Source of the DNA: an uncultured Aquimonas sp.
GTDB lineage: Bacteria > Pseudomonadota > Gammaproteobacteria > Xanthomonadales > Xanthomonadaceae
Direction: 5' to 3'
Length of the DNA: 7,277 bases
Assembly: GCA_946481615.1 (NCBI GenBank)
Contig: CAMLOR010000164.1
Span: 1-7,277, forward strand
Below the pieces are notes generated by a model, which was not told the origin of the DNA, made no database searches, and worked only from the letters and a program-made list of their open reading frames with translations. Shown here in pieces: positions 1 through 6,646 of the stretch. Made by a program: the position numbers and the translations under genes. The first letter of the stretch is position 1. The number at the start of each line of letters is the position of its first letter.

Positions 1-247
1 CGGCGGCATCTTCCTGCTGCAATTCGAGTTTGCGTTCGAGAATGCGCAGGCGCTGGTCGAGTGCGGCGACGGCATCGGCCTGGTCGGCCGCGCCGGCCCC
101 GCCCGGCTCCACGCCCACGAGGGCTTCGAGCCGGGCGAGGCGCTGGCGCAGCGCGTCGAGGTCGGCCTGGTCCGCCGCGCCCGCGGCCGCGGGAGAGAGC
201 GCGGCCATGAGCGCGGCGGCAGGCCAGATTGCACGTCGTGGAGCCAT
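1..247 (-). CDS. Probable OprO/OprP-type porin, N-terminal part (truncated by window edge)
   Basis: Only the first 82 codons are in the window. Residues 1 to about 24 form a signal peptide: arginines at 4-5, an Ala/Leu-rich core, and a plausible cleavage after Ala-Gly-Ala before Ala-Asp-Gln. Two short Leu/Arg/Glu-rich heptad-like stretches follow (about 25-43 and 56-80), the second containing LDQRLRILERKLELQQE. A signal peptide followed by this periplasmic coiled coil is typical of phosphate-selective porin O/P family outer-membrane proteins, whose barrel would lie beyond the left edge. I chose the ATG at 247 because AAGGA sits 5 nt upstream. An in-frame ATG at 262 overlaps the regulator's stop (ATGA) but has no Shine-Dalgarno. 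The 11-bp gap to the upstream Rrf2 gene implies one transcript and probably regulation of, or together with, the porin. The barrel is not visible, so another exported coiled-coil protein is possible. The transported anion cannot be read from this fragment. Confidence 0.7.
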   Translation of the reverse strand, partial: MAPRRAIWPAAALMAALSPAAAGAADQADLDALRQRLARLEALVGVEPGGAGAADQADAVAALDQRLRILERKLELQQEDAA

Positions 248-258
248 GGAGATCCTTG

Positions 259-693
259 TCATGCCGCGAGCGGATCACCGGTGGCGTCGCGTTCGAGGTG
301 ATCGCGCAAGGTGCGCGTGTCCAGCACGCCGGCGATGGCGTTGCGGACCTCGGTCATGAGATCGCGCACTGCGCACTGCGCCGGATCGGGACAGTCCCCG
401 CAGGGGCGGTAGGCGGTGAGGCTGGCGCAGCGGATCGGCGCCAGCGGGCCGTCGATGCTGCGGATGAGATCGCCCAGGCGGATGTGCTCCGCCGGCCGCG
501 CCAGCGCATGGCCGCCTTGCAGGCCACGCTTGCTGGCCACGAATCCGGCGCGGCGCAGATCGAGCAGGATGGTTTCGAGGAATTTTTCCGGCACGCGGGC
601 CTCGTGCGCGATGCGATGCGCGGGCAGCGGCTCGGCGTGGGCGGCCAGGACGGTCATGGCGCGCAAGGCGTACTTGGCCTTCATCGAGAGCAT
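259..693 (-). CDS. Rrf2-family transcriptional regulator with a cysteine cluster
   Basis: This is a 144-residue protein, a normal Rrf2 length. It opens with MLSMKAKYALRA, the family's usual first helix, followed by a winged helix-turn-helix: recognition region around PEKFLETILLDLRRAG (35-50) and wing SKRGLQGGHAL (54-64). Cysteines 89, 98, 101 and 107 lie in the segment after the wing, where IscR, NsrR and RsrR carry Fe-S ligands. The protein may therefore sense redox, nitric oxide, iron or sulfur status through a cluster, but the spacing (Cys-x8-Cys-x2-Cys-x5-Cys) is not the IscR pattern I know, so the ligand is open. I chose the ATG at 693 because Rrf2 proteins start there; ATG at 684 is a second option, and the frame open to 777 would run into hemB. 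AGGA upstream is farther away than usual. It is divergent from hemB, with a palindrome about 15 bp upstream of its start, which suggests autoregulation. The porin gene follows 11 bp downstream. Confidence 0.93.
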   Translation of the reverse strand: MLSMKAKYALRAMTVLAAHAEPLPAHRIAHEARVPEKFLETILLDLRRAGFVASKRGLQGGHALARPAEHIRLGDLIRSIDGPLAPIRCASLTAYRPCGDCPDPAQCAVRDLMTEVRNAIAGVLDTRTLRDHLERDATGDPLAA

Positions 694-707
694 GGGCGCA
701 GGGTGAA

Positions 708-728
708 TTCCTACGGAGCCGGTAGGAA
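708..728. promoter_or_regulatory. Inverted repeat, candidate Rrf2 operator
   Basis: TTCCTAC, a 7-nt spacer (GGAGCCG) and GTAGGAA form perfect 7-bp arms in the 82-bp gap between the divergent Rrf2 gene (start 693) and hemB (start 776). The dyad, with AT-richer ends in a GC-rich region, has the size and shape of a winged-helix dimer site. It lies 15-35 bp upstream of the regulator's ATG, a position suited to autorepression, and 48-68 bp upstream of the hemB ATG. Binding by this Rrf2 protein is inferred from position only. Confidence 0.45.
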
Positions 729-763
729 ATGCTTTGCCGGAATGTCGGTATGCGCCGCGGCGG

Positions 764-1762
<999 letters not shown>

Positions 1763-1784
1763 GCTAGGCGCTCGGCCGCCAACC

Positions 1785-1790
1785 GGAGGA
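1785..1790 (+). promoter_or_regulatory. Ribosome binding site of aroE
   Basis: GGAGGA lies 4 nt before the ATG at 1795. It is the strongest Shine-Dalgarno in the window and supports a start that gives AroE about 20 more N-terminal residues than the E. coli enzyme. Confidence 0.7.
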
Positions 1791-1794
1791 CGCC

Positions 1795-2694
1795 ATGCAG
1801 GACGACACGCTGTTCGGGCTGGAAACCGACGTGCGACGCGGGCTGGAGGGCGAAGTGCAGCGCTTCGCCGTGTTCGGGCAGCCGATCGCGCACAGCCAGT
1901 CGCCCGCCATCCACCTGCGCTTCGCCGGCCAGTTCGGCATCCCGATGCGCTACGACGCCATCGAAGCCGCGCCCGAACGTTTCCCGGACAGCCTGGCCGC
2001 CTTCGCCGCGCACGGCGGCCGCGGCGCCAACGTCACCCTGCCGCTGAAGGAGACCGCGGTTTCGCTCTGCGATGAACTCAGCGAAGCGGCGCGCCTCGCC
2101 GGCGCGGTCAACACCCTCACCCGCCGCGGCAACGGCTGGCGCGGCGACAACACCGATGGCGAAGGCTTGGTGCGCGACATCACCTCGCACCGCGGCCTGG
2201 ATCTGCGCGGCCGCCGCGTGCTGATGCTGGGCGCCGGCGGCGCCGCGCACGGCGTGGCGCCGGCCCTGCTCGACGCGGGCATCGCGGAACTGGTGATCGC
2301 CAACCGCCATGCCGAACGCGCCGACGCGCTGGTCGACCGCATCGGCCAACCGGCGCGCGTGCGTTCGCATTACTGGCACGAACTCGCCGGCGCCGGCGCC
2401 TTCGACGCCATCGTCAACGCGACCTCGGCCGGGCGCGGCCAAAGCGACCTCGACCTGCCGGCCTCGCTGCCCGGCGCGCGCTGCCTGTGCTACGACATGA
2501 ATTACGGCGAGGCGGCGATCGCCTTCGTAGCCTGGGCGCGCAGCCTCGGTGCACCGCACGTTTTCGACGGCCTCGGCATGCTGGTGGAGCAGGCGGCGGT
2601 CGCCTTCGAGCTGTGGCACGGCCGGCGCCCCGACACCGAGCCCGTGCATGCCGCCTTCCAGGCACGTTCGGCGGTGTTGCACACGGCCGACTGA
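1795..2694 (+). CDS. aroE: Shikimate dehydrogenase (NADP+)
   Basis: AroE reduces 3-dehydroshikimate to shikimate with NADPH in the pathway to chorismate and the aromatic amino acids. The protein has 299 residues. The substrate domain contains Ser34 and Ser36 (AHSQSP), Lys85 in NVTLPLKE and Asp121 in NTDGEG, the catalytic Lys-Asp pair of the family. The nucleotide-binding fold carries GAGGAAHG (146-153) and NRHAER (170-175). [12 protein letters not shown] is the conserved C-terminal substrate segment. Two positions are slightly unusual: His152 where Arg is common in the glycine loop, and His172 where NRT is typical. Arg171 and Arg175, which contact the NADP 2'-phosphate in the family, are kept, so NADP use is expected. 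About 20 residues precede the usual start of the fold, supported by the strong GGAGGA at 1785. It lies 32 bp after hemB and is probably co-transcribed. The catalytic motifs argue against a YdiB or quinate paralogue, but motif reading alone cannot exclude one. Confidence 0.96.
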   Translation: MQDDTLFGLETDVRRGLEGEVQRFAVFGQPIAHSQSPAIHLRFAGQFGIPMRYDAIEAAPERFPDSLAAFAAHGGRGANVTLPLKETAVSLCDELSEAARLAGAVNTLTRRGNGWRGDNTDGEGLVRDITSHRGLDLRGRRVLMLGAGGAAHGVAPALLDAGIAELVIANRHAERADALVDRIGQPARVRSHYWHELAGAGAFDAIVNATSAGRGQSDLDLPASLPGARCLCYDMNYGEAAIAFVAWARSLGAPHVFDGLGMLVEQAAVAFELWHGRRPDTEPVHAAFQARSAVLHTAD

Positions 2695-2751
2695 CGAGTC
2701 CGTTCAGCGGCCGCCGCGCGAGTGTGTTCGCCGTCAGGAATTCATGAAAAA

Positions 2752-2766
2752 CCCTTGATTTAAGGG
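2752..2766 (-). terminator. Weak hairpin with U-tract for minus-strand transcripts
   Basis: CCCTT and AAGGG form a 5-bp stem around a 5-nt loop. Read on the minus strand the stem is followed at once by five Ts (plus-strand A run 2747-2751). It could stop antisense transcripts coming from the carbonic anhydrase gene before aroE, but the stem is short. It sits in an AT-richer island (about 2736-2765) between aroE and the small secreted-protein gene, so it may instead be part of that gene's upstream region. Confidence 0.22.
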
Positions 2767-2850
2767 GCGAAACCTCGATCCCTACAGCGCGCGTTCACGA
2801 TTTTTCGACGAGCATGCGCGGGCTTTCATCACCCGTTGGGGATTCGCACA

Positions 2851-3252
2851 GTGCACAACAGGAAGTTGATCTGCGGCCTGTTCGCCGCAGCGGTCGTTTC
2901 TGCGCCGGCGTTCGGCGCATCGCGAGCGGTTCCGGTCGTCGTCACGCTCGACGCCCGCGACTACGTCACCTACACCACGGCCGCGCTCACGCCCGCCTCC
3001 AGCGTGCTCAGCGTCGTCGACAGCGGCATGAGCAACTGCCGCCGCGGCGATGGCAGCAGCCCGGCGTCGGGCAAGTGGAGGCTGCACCGCTCGTCCAATA
3101 CGCTCGACATCGATTTCGAGACCGTGCGCGTGGAGTTCAATCCCACCCGCCTGGTGCTCGACAGCGCCACGCACGACATCGTGTGCGACGGGCAGGCGAT
3201 GGGCTGGCAGACCGGCATCGGACGCGTGTTCCGCGACGATTTCGACGCGTAA
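2851..3252 (+). CDS. Small secreted protein of unknown function
   Basis: I do not recognise a family. With the GTG start at 2851 the product has 133 residues and begins with a signal peptide: Arg4-Lys5, hydrophobic core LICGLFAAAVV, and cleavage plausible after Ala-Pro-Ala (20) or after Gly-Ala (23). The mature part of about 110 residues looks like a small beta-rich domain (alternating VVVTL, DYVTYTTAAL, VRVEFNPTRLVL) with two cysteines, 63 and 112, that could form one disulfide in the periplasm or outside the cell. It ends in VFRDDFDA, an acidic aromatic tail reminiscent of the end of the RCC1 protein at 5364-6551. I chose GTG because GGGGA lies 8 nt before it and the signal peptide then has normal length; a TTG at 2836 would add five residues and has no ribosome site. 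It stands alone, 156 bp after aroE, and converges on the carbonic anhydrase gene with a 10-bp gap. Being a real gene rests on the signal peptide and the lack of any other gene here. Confidence 0.72.
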   Translation: MHNRKLICGLFAAAVVSAPAFGASRAVPVVVTLDARDYVTYTTAALTPASSVLSVVDSGMSNCRRGDGSSPASGKWRLHRSSNTLDIDFETVRVEFNPTRLVLDSATHDIVCDGQAMGWQTGIGRVFRDDFDA

Positions 3253-3253
3253 C

Positions 3254-3272
3254 GGCGGGCCTTCACCCCGCC
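3254..3272. terminator. GC hairpin between convergent genes
   Basis: GGCGGG (3254-3259) and CCCGCC (3267-3272) form a 6-bp GC stem with a 7-nt loop. It lies across the 10-bp gap between the secreted-protein stop (3252) and the carbonic anhydrase stop (3263-3265), so it could act in both directions. There is no T-tract on either side, so intrinsic termination is uncertain. Confidence 0.3.
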
Positions 3273-3796
3273 AGGTACTTGTCCTTGAGCCGCAGGTAAT
3301 GCTGCGCCGAATAGTGCAGCTGCTCGATCTCCCGATCCGACAGCCTGCGCACGAAACGCGCGGGGTTGCCGAGCCATAGCTCGGCTTCCCCGACGGTCTT
3401 GCCCGGCGACACCACGGCCCCCGCACCGACGAAGCCGTAGCGCTTCACGACGGCACCGTCGAGCACCGTCGCGCCCATTCCGATCAGGCAAAGATCCTCC
3501 ACCGTGCAGGCGTGCACGATCGCACCGTGGCCGATGGTGACGTCGGCGCCGATCACCGTCGGCCAGCCGCCGGGGCGCGTGAACGGGCCCTCGTGCGTCA
3601 CGTGCACGACGGCGGCGTCCTGCACGTTGGTGCGGGCGCCGATCACGATCGAATTCACGTCGCCGCGCACCACGGCCATCGGCCAGATCGAGACATCGTC
3701 GCCGAGGGTCACCTCGCCGATCACGCAGCCGGCGGGGTCCACGTAGACGCGTTCGCCCAGCTTCGGGTGCTTGTCGAGGAAAGGCCGCACGCTCAT
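3263..3796 (-). CDS. Gamma carbonic anhydrase family protein (left-handed beta-helix, YrdA-like)
   Basis: The 177-residue cytosolic protein is built of hexapeptide repeats (IGEVTLGDDVSIWP, IGARTNVQDAAVVH, IGADVTIGHGAIVH, IGMGATVLDGAVV) that fold into a left-handed beta-helix, with a C-terminal helix from about 150. It matches the E. coli YrdA/PaaY branch in length and order. Metal-ligand histidines are visible as His65 (six residues after Gln59), His90 and His95, with the 5-residue spacing of the last two seen in the archaeal Cam enzyme. Arg44 and Asp46 (VVRGDV) and Gln59-Asp60 are the other conserved subunit-interface and active-site residues. Family members bind zinc or iron; several have little or no CO2 hydration activity, so the true reaction is uncertain. 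The start at 3796 gives the normal N terminus, but AAGGA lies 12 nt upstream, farther than usual. It is divergent from the ALDH gene with 47 bp between the starts, so the two may share a control region. Confidence 0.93.
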   Translation of the reverse strand: MSVRPFLDKHPKLGERVYVDPAGCVIGEVTLGDDVSIWPMAVVRGDVNSIVIGARTNVQDAAVVHVTHEGPFTRPGGWPTVIGADVTIGHGAIVHACTVEDLCLIGMGATVLDGAVVKRYGFVGAGAVVSPGKTVGEAELWLGNPARFVRRLSDREIEQLHYSAQHYLRLKDKYLAG

Positions 3797-3830
3797 CGGG
3801 ATTTCGATTCCTTGCTCGGGGCCGTCATTC

Positions 3831-3836
3831 TAGACT
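3831..3836 (+). promoter_or_regulatory. Candidate -10 element of the ALDH gene (leaderless start)
   Basis: TAGACT ends 7 bp before the ALDH ATG at 3844, which would place transcription initiation at or one base before the start codon. The gene has no Shine-Dalgarno. TTCCTT at 3808-3813 is at 17-bp spacing but is a poor -35. The arrangement mirrors the one at hemB. Confidence 0.3.
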
Positions 3837-3843
3837 GGCCCTC

Positions 3844-5256
3844 ATGGACGCCGTCGCCGACACCCCCGTTGCCCAGCTCCGCCGCATGCTCGACGCCCTG
3901 CGCGCCGCGCAGGCGGCCCGCGTGCCCGACTACGCGCAGCGCCGCGACGATCTGAAGCGCCTGCGCGACGCCTTCAAGCGCCGGCTGCCGGAAATGGTGG
4001 AGGCGGTGTCGGCCGATTTCGGCGGCCGCGCGCGCCACGAGACGCTGGTGTCCGACGGCATGACCACGATCACCGAGATCGGCCACACGCTGCGCCACCT
4101 GCGCGGCTGGATGCGGCCGAAGCGCGTGGGCGTGAACCTGGCCTTCCTGCCGGCGCGTGCGCAGATCCGCCACGTGCCGCTCGGCGTCGTCGGCATCATG
4201 GCGCCCTGGAACTATCCGGTGAACCTCAGCCTGATCCCGCTGATCTGCGCGATCGCCGCCGGCAATCACGTGTTGCTCAAGCCGTCGGAGCACACGCCGC
4301 GCACCGCCGTGTTCCTGCGCGATCTGCTGGCCGAAGTGTTCCCCGCCGACCGCGTGGCGGTGGCGCTGGGCGGGCCGGACCTGGCCGCCGCCTTCGCGGC
4401 GCTGCCCTTCGATCATCTGTTCTTCACCGGCTCCACGGCGCTCGGCCGCAAGGTGATGGCGGCGGCGGCGCCCAACCTCACGCCGGTGACGCTGGAGCTG
4501 GGCGGCAAATCGCCCGCGCTCGTCGCGCCGGATTATCCGATCGCGCACGCCGTCGAACGCATCGTCGCCGGCAAGTGCTTCAACGCGGGGCAGACCTGCA
4601 TCGCGCCGGATTACGTGCTGCTGCCGCGCGCGCAGCTCGACGCCTTCGTCGAAGGCGCGCGCGCCAGCGTGGCGCGACGCTATCCGACGCTGGCGAAGAA
4701 TCCCGATGTCACCGCGGTGGTGAACGAGCGCCAGTTCCAGCGCCTGCACGCCATCGTGGCCGATGCGCGCGAACGCGGCGCGCGCGTGATCGAGTGCGCG
4801 GACGCTCCCGGCGACGGGCGACGCGTCTTCCCGCTCACGCTGCTGATCGATCCGCCAGCGGATTCTCGGGCGATGCAAGAAGAATTGTTCGGTCCGGTGC
4901 TGCCGATCAAGCCTTACGACCGCTACGACGACGCTCTGGCCGCCGTGCGCGCGCAGGAGCGGCCACTGGCGTTCTACCCCTTCGACCGCGACGAGCAGCG
5001 CCTGGAGCGCGCGTTGCAGTCGGTGGTGGCCGGCAGCGTCTGCGTCAACGACACCATGATCCACTTCGCGCAGCACGACCTGCCCTTCGGTGGCGTGGGC
5101 CCCAGCGGCATGGGGCACTACCACGGGCACGCGGGTTTCCTTGCGCTGAGCAAGGCCATGCCCGTGATGCGCCAGGCACGCTTCAACGCCATCGGTCTGT
5201 TCGATCCGCCTTACGGCAAGGTGGCCGATGCCCTGCTGAAGCTGCTGATGCGCTGA
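3844..5256 (+). CDS. Coniferyl-aldehyde-dehydrogenase-like NAD(P)+ aldehyde dehydrogenase
   Basis: This 470-residue ALDH-superfamily enzyme oxidises an aldehyde to its acid with NAD(P)+ in the cytosol. Catalytic residues are visible: Asn123 in MAPWNYP, Glu218 in TLELGGKSP, the nucleophile Cys252 in GQTCIAPDY, and Glu347 in EELFGP. The nucleotide loop FFTGSTALG starts at 193. The length, the short N terminus without the extended arm of class 1/2 enzymes, GQTCIAPDYVLLP, and the C-terminal segment FDPPYGKVADALLKLLMR match the class-3-like group that includes Pseudomonas coniferyl aldehyde dehydrogenase (CalB) and fatty or aromatic aldehyde dehydrogenases. The substrate cannot be read from sequence; lignin-derived or long-chain aldehydes are both possible. 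The ATG at 3844 lacks a ribosome site; the -10-like TAGACT upstream suggests a leaderless mRNA. Its only close neighbour is the divergent carbonic anhydrase-like gene, and no ferulate or vanillin genes are in view. A 9-bp stem-loop follows 14 bp after the stop. Confidence 0.9.
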   Translation: MDAVADTPVAQLRRMLDALRAAQAARVPDYAQRRDDLKRLRDAFKRRLPEMVEAVSADFGGRARHETLVSDGMTTITEIGHTLRHLRGWMRPKRVGVNLAFLPARAQIRHVPLGVVGIMAPWNYPVNLSLIPLICAIAAGNHVLLKPSEHTPRTAVFLRDLLAEVFPADRVAVALGGPDLAAAFAALPFDHLFFTGSTALGRKVMAAAAPNLTPVTLELGGKSPALVAPDYPIAHAVERIVAGKCFNAGQTCIAPDYVLLPRAQLDAFVEGARASVARRYPTLAKNPDVTAVVNERQFQRLHAIVADARERGARVIECADAPGDGRRVFPLTLLIDPPADSRAMQEELFGPVLPIKPYDRYDDALAAVRAQERPLAFYPFDRDEQRLERALQSVVAGSVCVNDTMIHFAQHDLPFGGVGPSGMGHYHGHAGFLALSKAMPVMRQARFNAIGLFDPPYGKVADALLKLLMR

Positions 5257-5270
5257 AGCACCTTCTCATC

Positions 5271-5307
5271 CTCGCGCGGCGACGCATTTGTTTGCAGCCC
5301 GCGCGAG
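5271..5307 (+). terminator. Stem-loop after the ALDH gene
   Basis: CTCGCGCGG (5271-5279) and CCGCGCGAG (5299-5307) are perfect 9-bp complementary arms around a 19-nt loop, which can form an inner GCA/TGC pairing. The structure begins 14 bp after the ALDH stop and precedes the RCC1 gene's upstream region. No T-run follows (only CGTTT), so it may mark a 3' end or stabilise the transcript rather than be a classical terminator. Confidence 0.35.
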
Positions 5308-5363
5308 CGTTTCCGCCCCGGTTCCGTGCGATATATCCCGACTAGGGAACACGGGGACGACAC

Positions 5364-6551
5364 ATGAGGTTTTCGCATCTGGCCGTGGCGCTGCTGTGCG
5401 CGGCCCTGGCGCCGCACGCACGCGCTTCCGATGGACTGGCCGCCGGCGGCGGCCACACCTGTGCCGTGAATCCGGGCGGCAAGACGTATTGCTGGGGCTG
5501 GCAGGAACAGGGCCAGGTCGGCGACGGCAGCTTCGACTATTCGATCGCGCATCCGCGCGAAATCGCCGGGGCTTTCGACGCCGTCGCCATCGATGCCGGC
5601 TACCAGCACACCTGCGTGGCGATGGCCGACGGCGGCGTGAAATGCTGGGGCTACGACCGCTTCGGCCAAGTCGGCAACGGCGCGCCTGGCAGTCCGAACG
5701 TGCCGAACGACGTGATCGGCGTGCAGAACGCGGTCGACGTCGGCACCGGCGCCTACTTCTCCTGCGCGCTGATCGACGACGGCACGGTGAAGTGCTGGGG
5801 CCATGGCTATCACTACCAGCTCGGCAACGGGCAGCTGGTCGAGACCGACAGCGCGGGTGCCACGGCAGCGAACGTCGCCGGCGCCACGGCGATGGCGGTG
5901 GGCGGCGAATTCGTCTGCGTGATCGTGGAAGGCAAGGTGAAGTGCTGGGGCCGCAACGACGCCGGCCAGCTCGGCCGCGGCGTCACCAATCCGGATCCCG
6001 GTGTGACGAGCGTGGCCGATGTTTCCGGCATCACCGAAGCCGTCGACATCACGGCCGGTGCCTATCACGCCTGCGCGCTGATCGAAGGCGGCAGCGTGCT
6101 GTGCTGGGGCGCGGGCGGCCGCGGCCGCCTGGGCAACGGCGACGACGACATCCAGCCCGCGCCCGTGGCGGTGCTCGATCTGGGCGGGGCGGCGGCCGCG
6201 ATCGACGCCGGCGACAACCACACCTGCGCCATCCTCGAGAGCGGCGCGGTGAAGTGCTGGGGCTACAACTTCGAAGGCGCGGTCGGCAACGGCCAGGCAC
6301 CGGCCGATAGCTTCACCGCCAGCACCGTGATCGGCATCGGCGATGCCACCGCGCTCGCGGCGGGCGGCGCCCACACCTGTGCACGCATCCGGGTCGAGCC
6401 GCTCGAAGTGTGGTGCTGGGGCGCCGGCAATTTCGGCCAGCTCGGCGACGGGCAGATCGGTGGCACGCACACGGTTCCGGCGCCGGTGCGCGTCACCGGC
6501 ACCGGGTTCGACACCGTGTTCGGTGGGCCGAAGACCGGCGGATTCGAGTAA
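5364..6551 (+). CDS. Exported RCC1-repeat protein, seven-bladed beta-propeller with one cysteine pair per blade
   Basis: The 395-residue protein starts with a signal peptide (Arg2, hydrophobic AVALLCAALA, cleavage plausible after Ala-Arg-Ala at 21). The rest is seven RCC1-type repeats of 50-53 residues, enough for one closed propeller. Each blade carries a Gly-rich strand with a cysteine (HTCAV-like) and then a Cys-Trp-Gly turn followed by a G-[QRA]-[VL]-G-x-G or similar loop. CWG cysteines are at 43, 94, 144, 194, 247, 298 and 351; partner cysteines at 33, 84, 134, 185, 237, 288 and 339. All 14 mature cysteines fit this scheme, so seven within-blade disulfides formed after export are likely. 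A tail of about 20 residues ends in VFGGPKTGGFE. GGGGA lies 6 nt before the ATG at 5364, and TATATC at 5332-5337 is a possible -10 without a good -35. RCC1 propellers usually bind proteins, and exported bacterial versions have no assigned role that I can infer. The gene is monocistronic and runs into a repeat cluster. Confidence 0.93.
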   Translation: MRFSHLAVALLCAALAPHARASDGLAAGGGHTCAVNPGGKTYCWGWQEQGQVGDGSFDYSIAHPREIAGAFDAVAIDAGYQHTCVAMADGGVKCWGYDRFGQVGNGAPGSPNVPNDVIGVQNAVDVGTGAYFSCALIDDGTVKCWGHGYHYQLGNGQLVETDSAGATAANVAGATAMAVGGEFVCVIVEGKVKCWGRNDAGQLGRGVTNPDPGVTSVADVSGITEAVDITAGAYHACALIEGGSVLCWGAGGRGRLGNGDDDIQPAPVAVLDLGGAAAAIDAGDNHTCAILESGAVKCWGYNFEGAVGNGQAPADSFTASTVIGIGDATALAAGGAHTCARIRVEPLEVWCWGAGNFGQLGDGQIGGTHTVPAPVRVTGTGFDTVFGGPKTGGFE

Positions 6552-6553
6552 AC

Positions 6554-6585
6554 CGTCATTCCCGCGCAGGCGGGAATCCAGGTGC
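6554..6585 (+). repeat. Palindromic intergenic repeat, copy 1
   Basis: The core ATTCCCGC, GCAG, GCGGGAAT (6558-6577) has 8-bp perfect arms and a 4-nt loop, flanked by CGTC and CCAGGTGC. It begins 2 bp after the RCC1 stop. It is in inverted orientation to copies 2 and 3, and copies 1 and 2 pair over about 31 bp around a 25-nt spacer (6586-6610). The core resembles the dRS3-type palindrome best known from Neisseria and similar short repeats common in Xanthomonadales; the equivalence is my recollection, not a search. Confidence 0.8.
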
Positions 6586-6610
6586 CGCGCGCTTCGTCGT
6601 GCGAGGCTCC

Positions 6611-6646
6611 GCACCTGGTCCCCGCCTGCGCGGGGATGACGTCAGC
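6611..6646 (-). repeat. Palindromic intergenic repeat, copy 2
   Basis: GCACCTGG leads into the core TCCCCGC, CTGC, GCGGGGA (6619-6636), then TGACGTCAGC. The arms are intact but differ from copy 1 by compensated bases (CCCC with GGGG), so the hairpin has been kept while the sequence changed. It is in tandem with copy 3 at a period of 36-37 bp. Confidence 0.8.

Noticed and set aside
248..262. Porin start at the ATG overlapping the regulator's stop (ATGA)
   Set aside because: The overlap is attractive for translational coupling, but no ribosome site precedes it, whereas AAGGA is ideally placed for the ATG at 247.
2836..2850. TTG start for the small secreted protein
   Set aside because: There is no ribosome site, and it puts extra residues before a signal peptide that is complete from the GTG at 2851.
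3793..5130. 445-codon open frame on the minus strand opposite the ALDH gene
   Set aside because: Its product is low-complexity Arg/His/Ala/Gly without any motif, while the plus strand carries a full ALDH with all catalytic residues. Long antisense frames are expected from GC-rich codon use.
5211..6614. 467-codon open frame on the minus strand opposite the RCC1 gene
   Set aside because: It mirrors the repeats of the RCC1 gene and has no ribosome site or motif of its own; it also runs through the intergenic hairpin and repeat copy 1.
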